A stretch of DNA of 64,000 nucleotides from Pollutimonas sp963706785 (GTDB lineage Bacteria; Pseudomonadota; Gammaproteobacteria; Burkholderiales; Burkholderiaceae_B), in assembly GCA_963706785.1 (NCBI GenBank), contig CAVPNJ010000005.1, forward strand, positions 92,040 to 156,039, written 5' to 3'. The notes beneath the pieces are model-generated. The model saw nothing but the letters and a program-made list of their open reading frames with translations, made no database searches and had not been told where the DNA came from. Below, piece after piece: positions 55,379-64,000 of the stretch. A program made the translations under genes and the position numbers. The number at the start of each line of letters is the position of its first letter. Position 1 is the first letter of the stretch.

Positions 55379-56878
55379 CTACTTGAAGGCCGTTTCAATG
55401 AAGCTGCGCAGCTTACGCGAATGCAATCGTTCGCGTGGCATATCGCGCAAATTTTCCAGCGCTCGAATTCCTATATGCAGATGTTGGTTGACCTGAGTGC
55501 GATAAAAATCGCTTGCCATCCCCGGCAATTTCAATTCACCGTGCAGCGGTTTGTCGGATACGCAAAGTAAGGTGCCGTAGGGCACCCGAAATCTAAAGCC
55601 GTTGGCGGCGATGGTGGCGGACTCCATGTCCAGGGCAATTGCACGCGATTGCGACAAGCGTTGTACCGGTTCGCGGTGGTCGCGCAATTCCCAATTGCGA
55701 TTGTCGATGGTGGCTACCGTACCTGTGCGCATAATCCTTTTCAGCTCCCAGCCCGACAGGCCTGCAACCTCGGCCACAGCTTGTTCCAATGCAACCTGTA
55801 TTTCCGCCAATGGAGGAACTGGAACCCAGCTGGGCAGGTCGTCATCCAGCACGTGGTCTTGGCGCACGTAACCATGAGCCAGCACGTAGTCACCCAGACG
55901 CTGGGTGGTGCGCAGACCAGCGCAATGGCCAAGCATAAGCCATGCCGACGGGCGGAGCACGGCTACGTGGTCGGTGATCGTCTTGGCATTGGAAGGACCA
56001 ATTCCGATGTTGATCAAGGTAATGCCCATATGTTTATCGCGCACCAGATGATACGAGGGCATCTGCGGTATGCGGCTAAGCGGCAGACCCGACCGCTCGG
56101 CCTCCGGGCCTGGGCCGGTAATGATGTTGCCGGGCTCTACCAATGCGGTGTAGCCGCCTTCTCCGGAGGCGAGCGTTTCTTTGGCCCACTGACAAAATTC
56201 GTCGATGTAAAACTGGTAATTGGTGAACAGGACAAAATTCTGAAAATACTTCGGCGCCGTGGCGGTGTAGTGCTGCAATCGGTGCAGTGAAAAATCGACT
56301 CGCGGGGCGGTAAAAGGCGCCAGGGGCAAGGGTTCGCCCGGCCTTCCGTGCCAGGTGCCGTTCACGATGGCGTCGTCGGTTACCGCAAGGTCGGGTACAT
56401 CGAAATAGTCGCGTAAGGAATCGCCGGCCTTGTCCGAATACACCCCTTCCACGTATTGCCCGTCGACGAACGAAAAGTGCAGCGGTATGGGCATGTCGGA
56501 TTCACCGATTTCTATCGGAACGCCATGGTTTTTGATCAACAGACCCAGTTGCTCAAGCAAATAATCGAAATACAGCGTGGGCTGCGTGATGGTTGTCATG
56601 TAGGTGCCTGGCTCTACCACGTGGCCATACGACAGTCGGCTGTCTACCCCCTGATAGGTGTCTACCTTGATGCGTATGGCCGGATAATAAGCGCGCACAC
56701 GTTGCCGACGCGTGAAATTGCCCTTGGCATATTCGGCGAACGCATCTCGAATAAAGGCGGTGTTCCTGGCATAGATTTCGACCAGGCGCTCCACCGCCGC
56801 GCGCGCATCCATGTAACCCATAAATGGCATTACAGGAGGCAAAAGAGTAGGAGTGCCGGAATTCGAATTATCAAACAT
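55379..56878 (-). CDS. amn: AMP nucleosidase
   Basis: A 499-residue enzyme that hydrolyses AMP to adenine and ribose 5-phosphate. It has the Amn-type N-terminal domain (RRQRVRAYYPAIRIKVD.., PTLYFDYLLEQL) and a C-terminal nucleoside-phosphorylase-like catalytic half (VPVPPLAEIQVALEQAV, TGTVATIDNRNWELRD, and SQSRAIALDMESATIAANGFRFRVPYGTLLCVSDKPLHGELKLPG). The frame is open to 56977, but no natural N-terminus is seen before MFDNSNSGTPTLLPP at 56878. It pairs with the deoxyribosyltransferase gene downstream in purine salvage. Confidence 0.9.
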   Translation of the reverse strand: MFDNSNSGTPTLLPPVMPFMGYMDARAAVERLVEIYARNTAFIRDAFAEYAKGNFTRRQRVRAYYPAIRIKVDTYQGVDSRLSYGHVVEPGTYMTTITQPTLYFDYLLEQLGLLIKNHGVPIEIGESDMPIPLHFSFVDGQYVEGVYSDKAGDSLRDYFDVPDLAVTDDAIVNGTWHGRPGEPLPLAPFTAPRVDFSLHRLQHYTATAPKYFQNFVLFTNYQFYIDEFCQWAKETLASGEGGYTALVEPGNIITGPGPEAERSGLPLSRIPQMPSYHLVRDKHMGITLINIGIGPSNAKTITDHVAVLRPSAWLMLGHCAGLRTTQRLGDYVLAHGYVRQDHVLDDDLPSWVPVPPLAEIQVALEQAVAEVAGLSGWELKRIMRTGTVATIDNRNWELRDHREPVQRLSQSRAIALDMESATIAANGFRFRVPYGTLLCVSDKPLHGELKLPGMASDFYRTQVNQHLHIGIRALENLRDMPRERLHSRKLRSFIETAFK

Positions 56879-57027
56879 GTATGGCCACCAAGCAAAATAA
56901 CAGTATAGAAACTCACTATGACACGAGATGCCCAGGACGGGTCCCCCATTCACGATGATACCTAACGCCAGCCACAATTTTTTGCTTTAATACGCCACAT
57001 TCGAATCAACCTTCCTCTGGATTCCCC

Positions 57028-58101
57028 GTGAGCGTCATTATCAATGCAGTATTTCCGCTCTTTGCGTTGATACTCATCGGCTACATTAGCGGGCGCAAGC
57101 GGCTTTTGGGCGCCGGGGCCGTCGATAGCCTGAATAAATTCGTCGTCTGGATGGCGCTGCCAGCCCTTTTATTCCAGGCCATGGCGCAGATCACCTGGGA
57201 ACAAATCAATCAGCCGGGCTATGTGGCGTCTTCAGGCCTGGCCATCGCCGCTGTATTCGGCGTCTCGTACGCGCTGGACCGCCGCCGGCGTGGCCGTCTG
57301 GCGGATGCCAGCATAGAGGGCCTGGCTGCGTCGTATTCCAACGCAGGTTTCATGGGCATACCGTTGTGCCTGATGGTATTTGGACCCGACAGTCTGCCCG
57401 CTGTGATCATTGCAACCTTGCTGACCGCCTGTGTCTTGTTTGCGTTTTCCATTGTGTTGATAGAGATCGACCTGCTCGGATCGCGCAGCCTGCTGAAAAC
57501 CACCCGCAAAGTAGCACTGTCGTTGCTGAAGAACCCTTTGGTTGCCGCCCCTTTACTGGGGGTAGCAGTAGCAGCCACTCAGTTGCCCTTGCCGTATGCT
57601 GTGGTCCAGTTCACGACTTTGCTGGGCGCGGCCGCCAGCCCGTGCGCCCTGGTTACGATAGGCCTGTTCCTGGCCCAGGGCGAGCCTGCTGAACACGGTG
57701 GGGCGGTCTGGCGTATTGTGCTGCTGAAGCTTTTTCTGCACCCCTTTATCGCTTTCGTGCTGGTGCGCTGGGTGTTTGATATGCCGCCGCTGTGGGCCGC
57801 CACTGCCGTCCTGCTGGCCGCCCTGCCTGTAGGAACCGGCCCCTTCATGCTGGCCAAGCTTTATGAACGCGAGCCGGCGGTAACGTCGCGCGCCATTTTG
57901 ATCTCGACAGTATTGTCGCTACTGACCGTCTCGGCCTTGGTCGCGTGGATTGGTGAGCCCGGCAATAAGCTAAGCGGGCCGCACACCGCTTGCAGTGCCG
58001 GCGCTTACGGTGCCACGGTGGCGTCAGATTGTCCGCTACGTTCAAGCGCGGCCGCCACAAAGCCACTGGCCTTCATCTCTTTAATGAAGTCCTGTAGGTA
58101 A
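57028..58101 (+). CDS. AEC (auxin efflux carrier) family transporter
   Basis: A membrane protein of ten predicted segments with family text IINAVFPLFALILIGYISGRKRLL at the start and SNAGFMGIPLCLMVFG and GAAASPCALVTIGLFLAQG inside. It is likely a carrier for a small organic acid. The GTG start at 57028 is the best available. AEC proteins normally end shortly after ISTVLSLLTVSALVAWIG (about residue 310). Here the frame continues for about 48 residues of non-membrane sequence and overlaps the convergent SBP-fold gene by 97 bp, so a one-base error near 57960 is likely and the real end is probably 57954 or 57972. Confidence 0.78.
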   Translation: MSVIINAVFPLFALILIGYISGRKRLLGAGAVDSLNKFVVWMALPALLFQAMAQITWEQINQPGYVASSGLAIAAVFGVSYALDRRRRGRLADASIEGLAASYSNAGFMGIPLCLMVFGPDSLPAVIIATLLTACVLFAFSIVLIEIDLLGSRSLLKTTRKVALSLLKNPLVAAPLLGVAVAATQLPLPYAVVQFTTLLGAAASPCALVTIGLFLAQGEPAEHGGAVWRIVLLKLFLHPFIAFVLVRWVFDMPPLWAATAVLLAALPVGTGPFMLAKLYEREPAVTSRAILISTVLSLLTVSALVAWIGEPGNKLSGPHTACSAGAYGATVASDCPLRSSAAATKPLAFISLMKSCR

Positions 58102-58736
58102 TTGAGTCCGGCGTCGCGCCCCTTGGGTGTCGCCATGGCCTGCTCGATCGCGGTAAAGCGGCCATCGATCACCCGCAATGTGTGGTCGCTAGCGGCATAA
58201 GCTGCCAAGGGCTGCCTGACACCGGCGGCGGCATCCAGCGCCTGATCGATGAACAGCTGAATGGCCGCCGCCGACGTATCGGCGCGCACGACTTGCGCAT
58301 GCTTGAGCGCGCGGGTTAAAAATAAATCGTAGGCTGCGCCCTTGCCCACCGCTATGCGGATGCCTGGCTGATCTAGTTGGCCTATTGTCTGCAACGCAGA
58401 ATCTTGACGAACCAGATACGTGCCTTCGATCTCGACGTATGGTTTCGTGAACAGAATTTTTTCAGCCCGTACAGGGTCAATCGCCATGAAGGCGACGTCC
58501 CATGTGTCAGCTTCAGCGTCCGCGAAGACTTTGCCAGCGCCATCGTACGTAACGAATTCAAAAGGCACTTCAAGCCGCCTTGCGAGTTCGGCAGCCAGGT
58601 CAGCCGACACGCCCATAGGAGCTTGAGTCTTTGGGTGCGCTTGCGCAATAACCGGATTCCCGAAGTTGATGGCAACACGCAGCGTGCCGCGAGGTGCCAG
58701 ATCGTCAACCGCTTTCTTACTTTTAGTATTTTGCAT
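58005..58736 (-). CDS. type 2 periplasmic-binding-fold protein without signal peptide
   Basis: A 243-residue protein with the family 3 solute-binding fold: GTLRVAINFGNPV, GVSADLAAELARRLEVPFEFVTYDGAGKVFADAEADTWDVAFMAIDP, RAEKILFTKPYVEIEGTYLV, and QPGIRIAVGKGAAYDLFLTR. It begins MQNTKSKKAVDD, and nothing like a signal peptide exists in any upstream frame, so it is probably cytosolic. It stands 15 bp after the pterin dehydratase gene. Enzymes such as cyclohexadienyl dehydratase share this fold, so a catalytic role is possible; unproven. Confidence 0.75.
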   Translation of the reverse strand: MQNTKSKKAVDDLAPRGTLRVAINFGNPVIAQAHPKTQAPMGVSADLAAELARRLEVPFEFVTYDGAGKVFADAEADTWDVAFMAIDPVRAEKILFTKPYVEIEGTYLVRQDSALQTIGQLDQPGIRIAVGKGAAYDLFLTRALKHAQVVRADTSAAAIQLFIDQALDAAAGVRQPLAAYAASDHTLRVIDGRFTAIEQAMATPKGRDAGLNYLQDFIKEMKASGFVAAALERSGQSDATVAP

Positions 58737-58751
58737 GCGATGCCTGAATAG

Positions 58752-59039
58752 TTACTCGAGTTGGTCCATGAACAAAGCCAGGGCGACATCACGTTCGGTA
58801 ACGCCTTTGGCATCGTGGGTAGTAAGGGTGACGCTTACGCGGTTATAAACGTTGGTCCATTCGGGATGATGATCGAGCTTTTCGGCCTGCAAGGCAACAC
58901 AGGTCATGAATCCGAAGGCCTCGTTGAAATTCTTGAAAATGAAACTTTTATGGATGGCGTCCCGCCCTGCCGTTGCCGACCAGCCTTCCAGCAGCAGCAA
59001 TGCCGAGGGCGCGCCGATCAGTTTCACTTGGTTTTTCAT
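58752..59039 (-). CDS. phhB: pterin-4a-carbinolamine dehydratase
   Basis: A 95-residue PCD family protein with the catalytic H57-H58-P59 in AEKLDHHPEWTNVYNRVSVTLTTHD. It dehydrates 4a-hydroxytetrahydrobiopterin so the pterin can be recycled for phenylalanine hydroxylase. No phhA gene is in the window. It is transcribed into the SBP-fold gene that follows it by 15 bp. Confidence 0.92.
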   Translation of the reverse strand: MKNQVKLIGAPSALLLLEGWSATAGRDAIHKSFIFKNFNEAFGFMTCVALQAEKLDHHPEWTNVYNRVSVTLTTHDAKGVTERDVALALFMDQLE

Positions 59040-59368
59040 GATCTGTCCTTTGTCATGGATAGGCCAATAAGGAAAACTTAGTTCAGGGCGGCCCGATTCC
59101 GCATGGTATCCGGCATATCCCTTGGCAACAACAAGAACCTATGAACATCCAATCGGGCGCTATTCAATAACGATTTGGTACTTTAAGTATCAAGTCATTT
59201 GACTTTGGGTGTTGTTGAGTCCTTGTACGCTACGGTCCATAATAGGTACGCGCCTTACTGCACAGTCTACTCGCTCCAGGTTACAAAGCCTATACACACA
59301 TGGCAGCTACGTCTGGCCGGGGCGACGCTTATTTTCCTTTTTTTTTGAAAACCTTACCAGGACCTGCA
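59040..59368. other. divergent promoter region phhB / glcB
   Basis: A gene-free 329-bp region. An operator-like imperfect palindrome lies at 59175-59193, and agtca-tt-tgact at 59193-59204 adjoins it. A run of T (59336-59346) lies close to the glcB start. No RNA gene is recognised. Confidence 0.5.
59175..59193. promoter_or_regulatory. operator-like palindrome upstream of glcB
   Basis: ttggtactttaagtatcaa is an inverted repeat with 8 of 9 arm positions paired around a central T, 176-194 bp before the glcB start. It is placed for a regulator; the protein that binds is unknown (the GntR-family gene downstream of glcB is one option). Confidence 0.4.
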
Positions 59369-61528
59369 ATGACCGAAAGAACAGAATGCAAGCGGCTGAA
59401 AGTTGCTACCGAACTTCACCAATTTGTCGAGCACGAAGCCCTGCCGGGCACCGGCGTCGCCTCCGATGCGTTCTGGTCTGGATTCGATAAAATCGTCCAC
59501 GATTTGGCGCCGGAAAATCGTCAGCTGCTGGCTGAGCGCGACCGCCTGCAAGCGGAACTGGATAACTGGTACCGGCAAAACCCCGGGCCCATTGCCGACC
59601 CTGCCGCCTACCAGGCGTTCTTGCGCCAGATCGGATATCTGCAAGATGTTCCTGCCAGCGTGCAGATCAAAACCAGTAAGGTTGATAGCGAAATCACGCA
59701 GCAGGCAGGCCCTCAGCTGGTGGTACCGATCACGAACGCTCGCTATGCCCTTAATGCGGCCAATGCGCGCTGGGGTAGTCTGTACGATGCCCTGTACGGC
59801 ACCGATGCTATCTCTGAAGACGACGGCGCCACCCGTGCCGGGGGGTACAACCCACAGCGCGGGGCCAAGGTTATCGCTTTTGCTCGAAAATTTCTGGACG
59901 AAAGCATCCCGCTGGCGCAAGGCTGGCATAGCGACGCCACGGCTTACGTTGTCGAGAACGGAAAGCTGCGAGTAAGCCTCGAAAGCGGCCAGCAAACCAG
60001 CTTGGCACAACCGGAGCTGTTTCTAGGGTATCGCGGCGAGCCATCGGCTCCGCAAGCGCTGGTGTTCCAACACAACGGCCTGCACTTCGAAGTACAGATC
60101 GACAAGTCACACCCCATCGGCGGGCAGGATAAAGCCGGCATAAAAGATGTGCTTATGGAGTCGGCACTGACCACCATCATGGATTGCGAAGACTCCATCG
60201 CTGCAGTCGATGCTCAAGACAAGGTAACCGCCTACCGCAACTGGCTGGGCCTGATGAACGGCACCCTGGTCGAAGAAGTATCCAAAGGCGGCAAGACCTT
60301 CACCCGTAGCCTGAATCCCGACCGCAGCTACACCGATATCAACGGCGAAACCCGCAAGCTCCATGGTCGCTCGCTTATGCTCATCCGCAACGTCGGCCAC
60401 CTTATGACCAACCCCGCCGTACTCGACGAGCAAGGCCAGGAAGTACCCGAGGGCATTCTCGATGCCGTCTTCACGTCCCTTATTGCGATGCACGACCTGC
60501 AGAAGGCCGGAAACTCTCGTGCCGGTTCCATTTACATCGTCAAGCCCAAAATGCATGGTCCGGCCGAAGTCGCCTTTGCCAGCAAATTGTTTTCTCGCAC
60601 AGAAGCCCTGCTCGGCCTGGCACCCAACACCCTCAAAATGGGCATCATGGATGAAGAGCGCCGCACCAGTACCAACCTGAAGGCCTGCATCGCCCAGGCT
60701 CAAGAGCGGGTCGCCTTCATCAACACTGGCTTCCTGGATCGCACCGGCGACGAAATGCATACCTCCATGGAAGCGGGTCCCATGGTGCGTAAAGGCGACA
60801 TGAAACGCAGCGTCTGGATCGACGCTTACGAGCGAAACAACGTACAGGTGGGCCTGGAATGCGGCCTGCGCGGACACGCCCAGATCGGCAAAGGCATGTG
60901 GGCCATGCCTGATTTGATGGCCGACATGCTGGTCCAGAAAATCGGCCATCTTAAAGCCGGCGGAAATACGGCCTGGGTCCCGTCGCCCACGGCGGCCACG
61001 TTGCACGCGCTGCACTACCACCAGGTCGACGTTCAGGAGATCCAGCGCGGCATGGAAGGCAAAAGCGAACCATTGCTCGACAAGATCCTGACCGTGCCAG
61101 TGGCCACCGACACCAACTGGTCGGCGCAGGAAATCCAGGAAGAACTGGACAACAACGCGCAGGGCATTCTCGGCTATGTCGTGCGCTGGATCGATCAGGG
61201 CATCGGCTGCTCGAAGGTTCCCGATATTCACAACGTAGGCTTGATGGAAGACCGTGCAACCCTGCGGATTTCCAGCCAGCATATGGCAAATTGGCTGCGC
61301 CACAATATCGTAAGTAAAGACCAAGTAACCGAAACCATGCAGCGTATGGCGGCGGTGGTCGATAGCCAGAACGTCGGCGACCCAGCCTACCGTCCCATGG
61401 CTGGCAACTTCGAAACTTCGGCCGCTTATCAGGCCGCCTGCGACTTGGTATTCAAAGGACTGGAACAACCCAATGGCTATACCGAGCCCCTGTTGCACAA
61501 GTGGCGCCAGGTAGTCAAAGCTTCGTAG
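59369..61528 (+). CDS. glcB: malate synthase G
   Basis: A 719-residue monomeric malate synthase that condenses glyoxylate with acetyl-CoA. Visible: the N-terminal clasp KVATELHQFVEHEALPGTGV, the substrate-site text SALTTIMDCEDSIAAVDAQDKV, RSLMLIRNVGHLMTNPAVL, KPKMHGPAEVAFASKLF, MGIMDEERRTSTNLKACI, and the late FINTGFLDRTGDEMHTSMEAGP. The true start is MTERTECKRL at 59369, although the frame opens at 59300. With aceK in the same window this supports acetate/glycolate metabolism. A convergent GntR gene lies beyond. Confidence 0.95.
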   Translation: MTERTECKRLKVATELHQFVEHEALPGTGVASDAFWSGFDKIVHDLAPENRQLLAERDRLQAELDNWYRQNPGPIADPAAYQAFLRQIGYLQDVPASVQIKTSKVDSEITQQAGPQLVVPITNARYALNAANARWGSLYDALYGTDAISEDDGATRAGGYNPQRGAKVIAFARKFLDESIPLAQGWHSDATAYVVENGKLRVSLESGQQTSLAQPELFLGYRGEPSAPQALVFQHNGLHFEVQIDKSHPIGGQDKAGIKDVLMESALTTIMDCEDSIAAVDAQDKVTAYRNWLGLMNGTLVEEVSKGGKTFTRSLNPDRSYTDINGETRKLHGRSLMLIRNVGHLMTNPAVLDEQGQEVPEGILDAVFTSLIAMHDLQKAGNSRAGSIYIVKPKMHGPAEVAFASKLFSRTEALLGLAPNTLKMGIMDEERRTSTNLKACIAQAQERVAFINTGFLDRTGDEMHTSMEAGPMVRKGDMKRSVWIDAYERNNVQVGLECGLRGHAQIGKGMWAMPDLMADMLVQKIGHLKAGGNTAWVPSPTAATLHALHYHQVDVQEIQRGMEGKSEPLLDKILTVPVATDTNWSAQEIQEELDNNAQGILGYVVRWIDQGIGCSKVPDIHNVGLMEDRATLRISSQHMANWLRHNIVSKDQVTETMQRMAAVVDSQNVGDPAYRPMAGNFETSAAYQAACDLVFKGLEQPNGYTEPLLHKWRQVVKAS

Positions 61529-61591
61529 TAAAAAAATGGCGTGATCGGCATGGCAACACGCCGTTCGCGCCTTCTGCCACAGCGTGCCGGT

Positions 61592-62299
61592 TCAAGCCCC
61601 GGTAAAGTATTGCGGGTGTTGCCGTCGTATCTGTTCCGCATATTCCAGCGTTCCCGATAGATGGTTGCGCAGGCTATCCTGGGCATCGACGGCGTTGCCG
61701 CTTTCTATGGCGGCAAGAATCTGACGGTGGTCGATAACAATACGGTCAAGCTTACCGCTGGCTGGCAGATGAAGCCGACGCAAACGGTCGATATGACCGC
61801 TGCGGCTACGCACGAGTGTCCATAGGGCTTCCCTGCCCACAGCCCTGTACATGCAACGATGAAAGGCCTGGTCGGCTTCGGTGAAGCCATCCAGGTCGGG
61901 CTTATCGCGCAATAGTTCTTGCTGGTGCAGCAAAGACTTTAATTCGGCGATCAGTCCAGGTGATTCGACCAGCGCCAAGTCGCGCACAATTTCAAGCTCG
62001 ATAGCCCGCCGCAAAAAATGCGTCTCTTGTGCGAAGCGGATGTCGATCAGACTGACCCGGGTAGCGGCCTGCGGAAACACATCGACCAGCCGCTCTTCCG
62101 TCAGCTTTAGCAACGCCTCGCGCACCGGGGTCTGGCTGACGTTAAATTCCGCCGATAACTGCACCCGCGATAAAGGCGCGCCCGGTAGAAGCTCGAGGGA
62201 TACGATCTGGGCCCTGAGCAGTTCATACAGCTGCGGCGCCGCATGGCGACCGCGATCGAGCTCTATTTGCGGCTTCATGGCTAGGGCCTGTGAATTCAT
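61592..62299 (-). CDS. GntR-family (FCD domain) transcriptional regulator
   Basis: A 235-residue regulator. The winged HTH (QLYELLRAQIVSLELLPGAPLSRVQLSAEFNVSQTPVREALLKLTEERLV) is followed by an all-helical FCD ligand domain (RFAQETHFLRRAIELEIVRDLA, FTEADQAFHRCMYRA, DRIVIDHRQILAAIESGNA) that usually binds a metal and an organic acid. It is convergent with glcB. FadR-type operators match TnGTnnnACnA, as seen before dctP. An alternative start is the Met at 62278. Confidence 0.88.
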   Translation of the reverse strand: MNSQALAMKPQIELDRGRHAAPQLYELLRAQIVSLELLPGAPLSRVQLSAEFNVSQTPVREALLKLTEERLVDVFPQAATRVSLIDIRFAQETHFLRRAIELEIVRDLALVESPGLIAELKSLLHQQELLRDKPDLDGFTEADQAFHRCMYRAVGREALWTLVRSRSGHIDRLRRLHLPASGKLDRIVIDHRQILAAIESGNAVDAQDSLRNHLSGTLEYAEQIRRQHPQYFTGA

Positions 62300-62363
62300 A
62301 AGCTTCCCGCCGCCGCTGGCGCGCTGTGTCCAGCGCCGCAGCGGCGTCCGTAATATGCCTTGA

Positions 62364-63554
62364 TCAGCTGCGGACCTGGCTTATAACTTCGTCCAAGCGT
62401 TCAAGCATCAGTTCGACCTCTTCAGCCGTCACATTCAGGGCCGGCATAAAGCGCAACAAATTAGGCCTAGGGGCATTCAATAGCATGCCTTCCGGCGCCC
62501 AGTCGCGTGCGGTTTCGACGATCGCGGCGCCATCGTCGCGATCAAGTATGAGGGCGCGTAACAAGCCTTCGCCTCGCTCACCCTTCATTCCCCATTTTGC
62601 CGACAGTGCCAGCAAGCCTTCCGACAATTGAGTGGAGCGGGCGTTTACAGATTCCATAAAGCCGTCAGCCGTCAATGCGTCGAACACTGCCACACCGGCA
62701 GCGGTCATCAGCGGATTGCCGTTATAGGTGCCGCCCTGATCGCCGTGGTCGAAGCAAGACACGGCTTCGCGTGCGCACAAGGCTGCCAGTGGCACTCCCG
62801 CGCCAATGCCCTTGCCAAGCGTCATGATATCGGGGGTGATGCCTGAATGTTCGTAGGCAAATAACTTGCCGGTACGACCCATGCCGGTTTGCACTTCATC
62901 GACAATCAGCAGCAGGCCGTGTTCGTCGGCCAGCTTGCGCAGCGCCTGCATGAATTCCCGACTTGCTGGAATAACCCCGGCTTCGCCTTGAACGGGTTCC
63001 AACATGATGGCAACGGTCTGGTCGTCGATAAGCGCCCGAACGGATTCGAGATCATTTAGATTGGCTTTAGGGAAGCCATCTACCTGCGGCGCGAATATTT
63101 TGTCCCAACCCGGCTTGCCCGATGCCGACATCGTTGCCAAGGTGCGGCCATGGAAGCTGTGGTCGAACGTGATGATTTTGAAGGCGCCCTTGCGATTCAG
63201 GCGGCCCCATTTACGTGCCAGTTTAATGGCGCCTTCGTTGGCTTCTGCGCCGCTATTGGCAAAAAAGATGCGATCAAAGCATGAAGCACCCGTCAAGCGT
63301 TTGGCGAGCTCCATTGAGGGCACATTGTAAAACGCTGGAGAAGGGTTGATCAGGAGGGTGGACTGTTCGTTGATGGCCTTGACGACATCAGGCGGACAGT
63401 GACCCAGACAATTGACTGCCCACCCCTGGATGAAGTCCAGGTAGCGCTTGCCATTGTGGTCTTCCAGCCATGAGCCCTGCCCACGTACAAACACCAGCTC
63501 GGGACGCGAAGTGATTTCCATTAGCGCGTTCACACCCGACCGATCAAATTTCAT
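62364..63554 (-). CDS. argD: acetylornithine aminotransferase-like class III aminotransferase
   Basis: A 396-residue PLP enzyme of the ArgD type. It has WLEDHNGKRYLDFIQGWAVNCLGHCPPDVVKAI, FFANSGAEANEGAIKLARKWG, the PLP-stacking region, VDEVQTGMGRTGKLFAYEHSGITPDIMTLGKGIGAGVP with Schiff-base Lys248, and GGTYNGNPLMTAAG. It transfers amino groups between N-acetylornithine (or succinylornithine/related) and 2-oxoglutarate. The text MKFDRSGVNALMEITSRPELVFVRG is a typical Bordetella-type ArgD start. It is upstream of the GntR gene in the same direction, with a 64-bp gap. Confidence 0.85.
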   Translation of the reverse strand: MKFDRSGVNALMEITSRPELVFVRGQGSWLEDHNGKRYLDFIQGWAVNCLGHCPPDVVKAINEQSTLLINPSPAFYNVPSMELAKRLTGASCFDRIFFANSGAEANEGAIKLARKWGRLNRKGAFKIITFDHSFHGRTLATMSASGKPGWDKIFAPQVDGFPKANLNDLESVRALIDDQTVAIMLEPVQGEAGVIPASREFMQALRKLADEHGLLLIVDEVQTGMGRTGKLFAYEHSGITPDIMTLGKGIGAGVPLAALCAREAVSCFDHGDQGGTYNGNPLMTAAGVAVFDALTADGFMESVNARSTQLSEGLLALSAKWGMKGERGEGLLRALILDRDDGAAIVETARDWAPEGMLLNAPRPNLLRFMPALNVTAEEVELMLERLDEVISQVRS

Positions 63555-63623
63555 GTTGGCATCCTGTATTTAAAAGAAGGGATCGCAGCAAATGCTGCGA
63601 AGCGCAAATTTTAGCGCAGTCGA

Positions 63624-64000
63624 CTAACTTGCAGGGCGCCAGCGCTTCCATACCTGTAAGCCAAACACATTAATGGTCAGGCCCAGCATGACGACTGCCC
63701 CGCCCAGCCATTGCACCGGCGCCAGCCGTTCATTCAGAAACCATGCAGACGACAGCAGACCTACGATCGGCACCAAAAGACTAAGAGGAGCGACTTTACT
63801 GGCGGGATGGTTACTTAACAGGCGCCCCCACAGCACATAACCGACTATAGTCGCGACAATGGCCAGATAAAAGACGGCCAGCACGCCGACATAGGTTATA
63901 TCACTTAGACTGGCTTGTATTCTCGCAGGACCTTCAAATATCCAAGACAGAACGAGAAAAGGCAATGGAGGGATAAGCGCCCCCCATACCACCAGGGCCA
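63624..64000 (-). CDS. EamA/DMT family exporter, C-terminal part (continues past the window edge)
   Basis: The last 125 or so residues of a drug/metabolite transporter with four to five TM segments and the EamA-specific text VVWGALIPPLPFLVLSW, YLAIVATIVGYVLWGRLLSNHPASKVAPLSLLVPIVGLLSSAWFLNERL. The match is best to E. coli EamA, an exporter of cysteine pathway metabolites. The sequence is open across the right-hand edge, so the start is not visible. It is separated from argD by 69 bp. Confidence 0.82.
   Translation of the reverse strand, partial: ALVVWGALIPPLPFLVLSWIFEGPARIQASLSDITYVGVLAVFYLAIVATIVGYVLWGRLLSNHPASKVAPLSLLVPIVGLLSSAWFLNERLAPVQWLGGAVVMLGLTINVFGLQVWKRWRPAS

Noticed and set aside
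60107..61498. 463-codon minus-strand frame within glcB
   Set aside because: The long antisense frame arises from the codon bias of glcB. No start context or recognisable protein text.
61539..61563. Terminator after glcB
   Set aside because: ggcgtg/cacgcc arms are only 6 bp with a long loop and no T-run following.

Overview
The window looks like chromosomal DNA of a betaproteobacterium, most likely Burkholderiales, family Alcaligenaceae (Bordetella / Achromobacter / Pusillimonas-like). This rests on gene content and protein character: long-form LeuA, a leucine/isovalerate (liu) cluster with aceK inside it, tripartite TRAP (DctPQM) transporters, Smg-GluQ-TopB, and a Lys/Ala-rich histone-H1-like tail. 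No rRNA, tRNA, CRISPR array, prophage or insertion sequence was recognised.

Layout. 0-8.6 kb: LemA, RhlE helicase, LysE exporter, frameshifted prfC, a frameshifted hypothetical, bfr/bfd iron storage with a Fur box on the bfd start, rpoN and a membrane protein. 8.6-10.7 kb: leuA behind an unannotated Leu-rich leader peptide and terminator-like hairpin. 10.7-11.9 kb: gene-free, with two long palindromic elements. 11.9-16.8 kb: GpdQ-like phosphodiesterase plus a Ugp-type ABC importer. 17.7-21.4 kb: secreted RHS protein ending in a DUF2235 (Tle1-like) hydrolase. 21.6-27.9 kb: argS, SPOR protein, dsbA, metC, exporter, MBL-fold hydrolase. 28.0-36.6 kb: liuR-liuA-aceK-thiolase-liuB-liuD for leucine/isovalerate breakdown, with two palindromic LiuR-type operators. 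36.6-37.6 kb: second gene-free region with two palindromic elements. 37.6-45.6 kb: two D-threonine-aldolase-fold enzymes, LysR regulator, topB, gluQ, smg. 45.6-46.5 kb: third gene-free region with two elements and a remnant. 46.5-54.8 kb: two TRAP transporters flanking an acetolactate synthase and a SET-domain protein. 54.9-64 kb: ndt, amn, AEC carrier, SBP-fold protein, phhB, glcB, GntR regulator, class III aminotransferase, EamA exporter (cut by the window edge).

Two things stand out. First, a family of 150-220 bp elements, each closed by a near-perfect terminal inverted repeat. The repeat sequence differs from copy to copy while inner motifs are conserved. Each of the three gene-free regions holds exactly one oppositely oriented pair. 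This is the best candidate here for something undescribed; it behaves like a structured RNA or cruciform family rather than a classical IS/MITE. Second, at least a dozen genes carry single-base frameshifts, concentrated at 3.6-5.7 kb and 28-35 kb and often in short homopolymers, while very long genes elsewhere are intact. I read most of these as likely sequence errors in low-quality patches, but decay cannot be excluded. Such genes are typed as pseudogenes 'as sequenced'.
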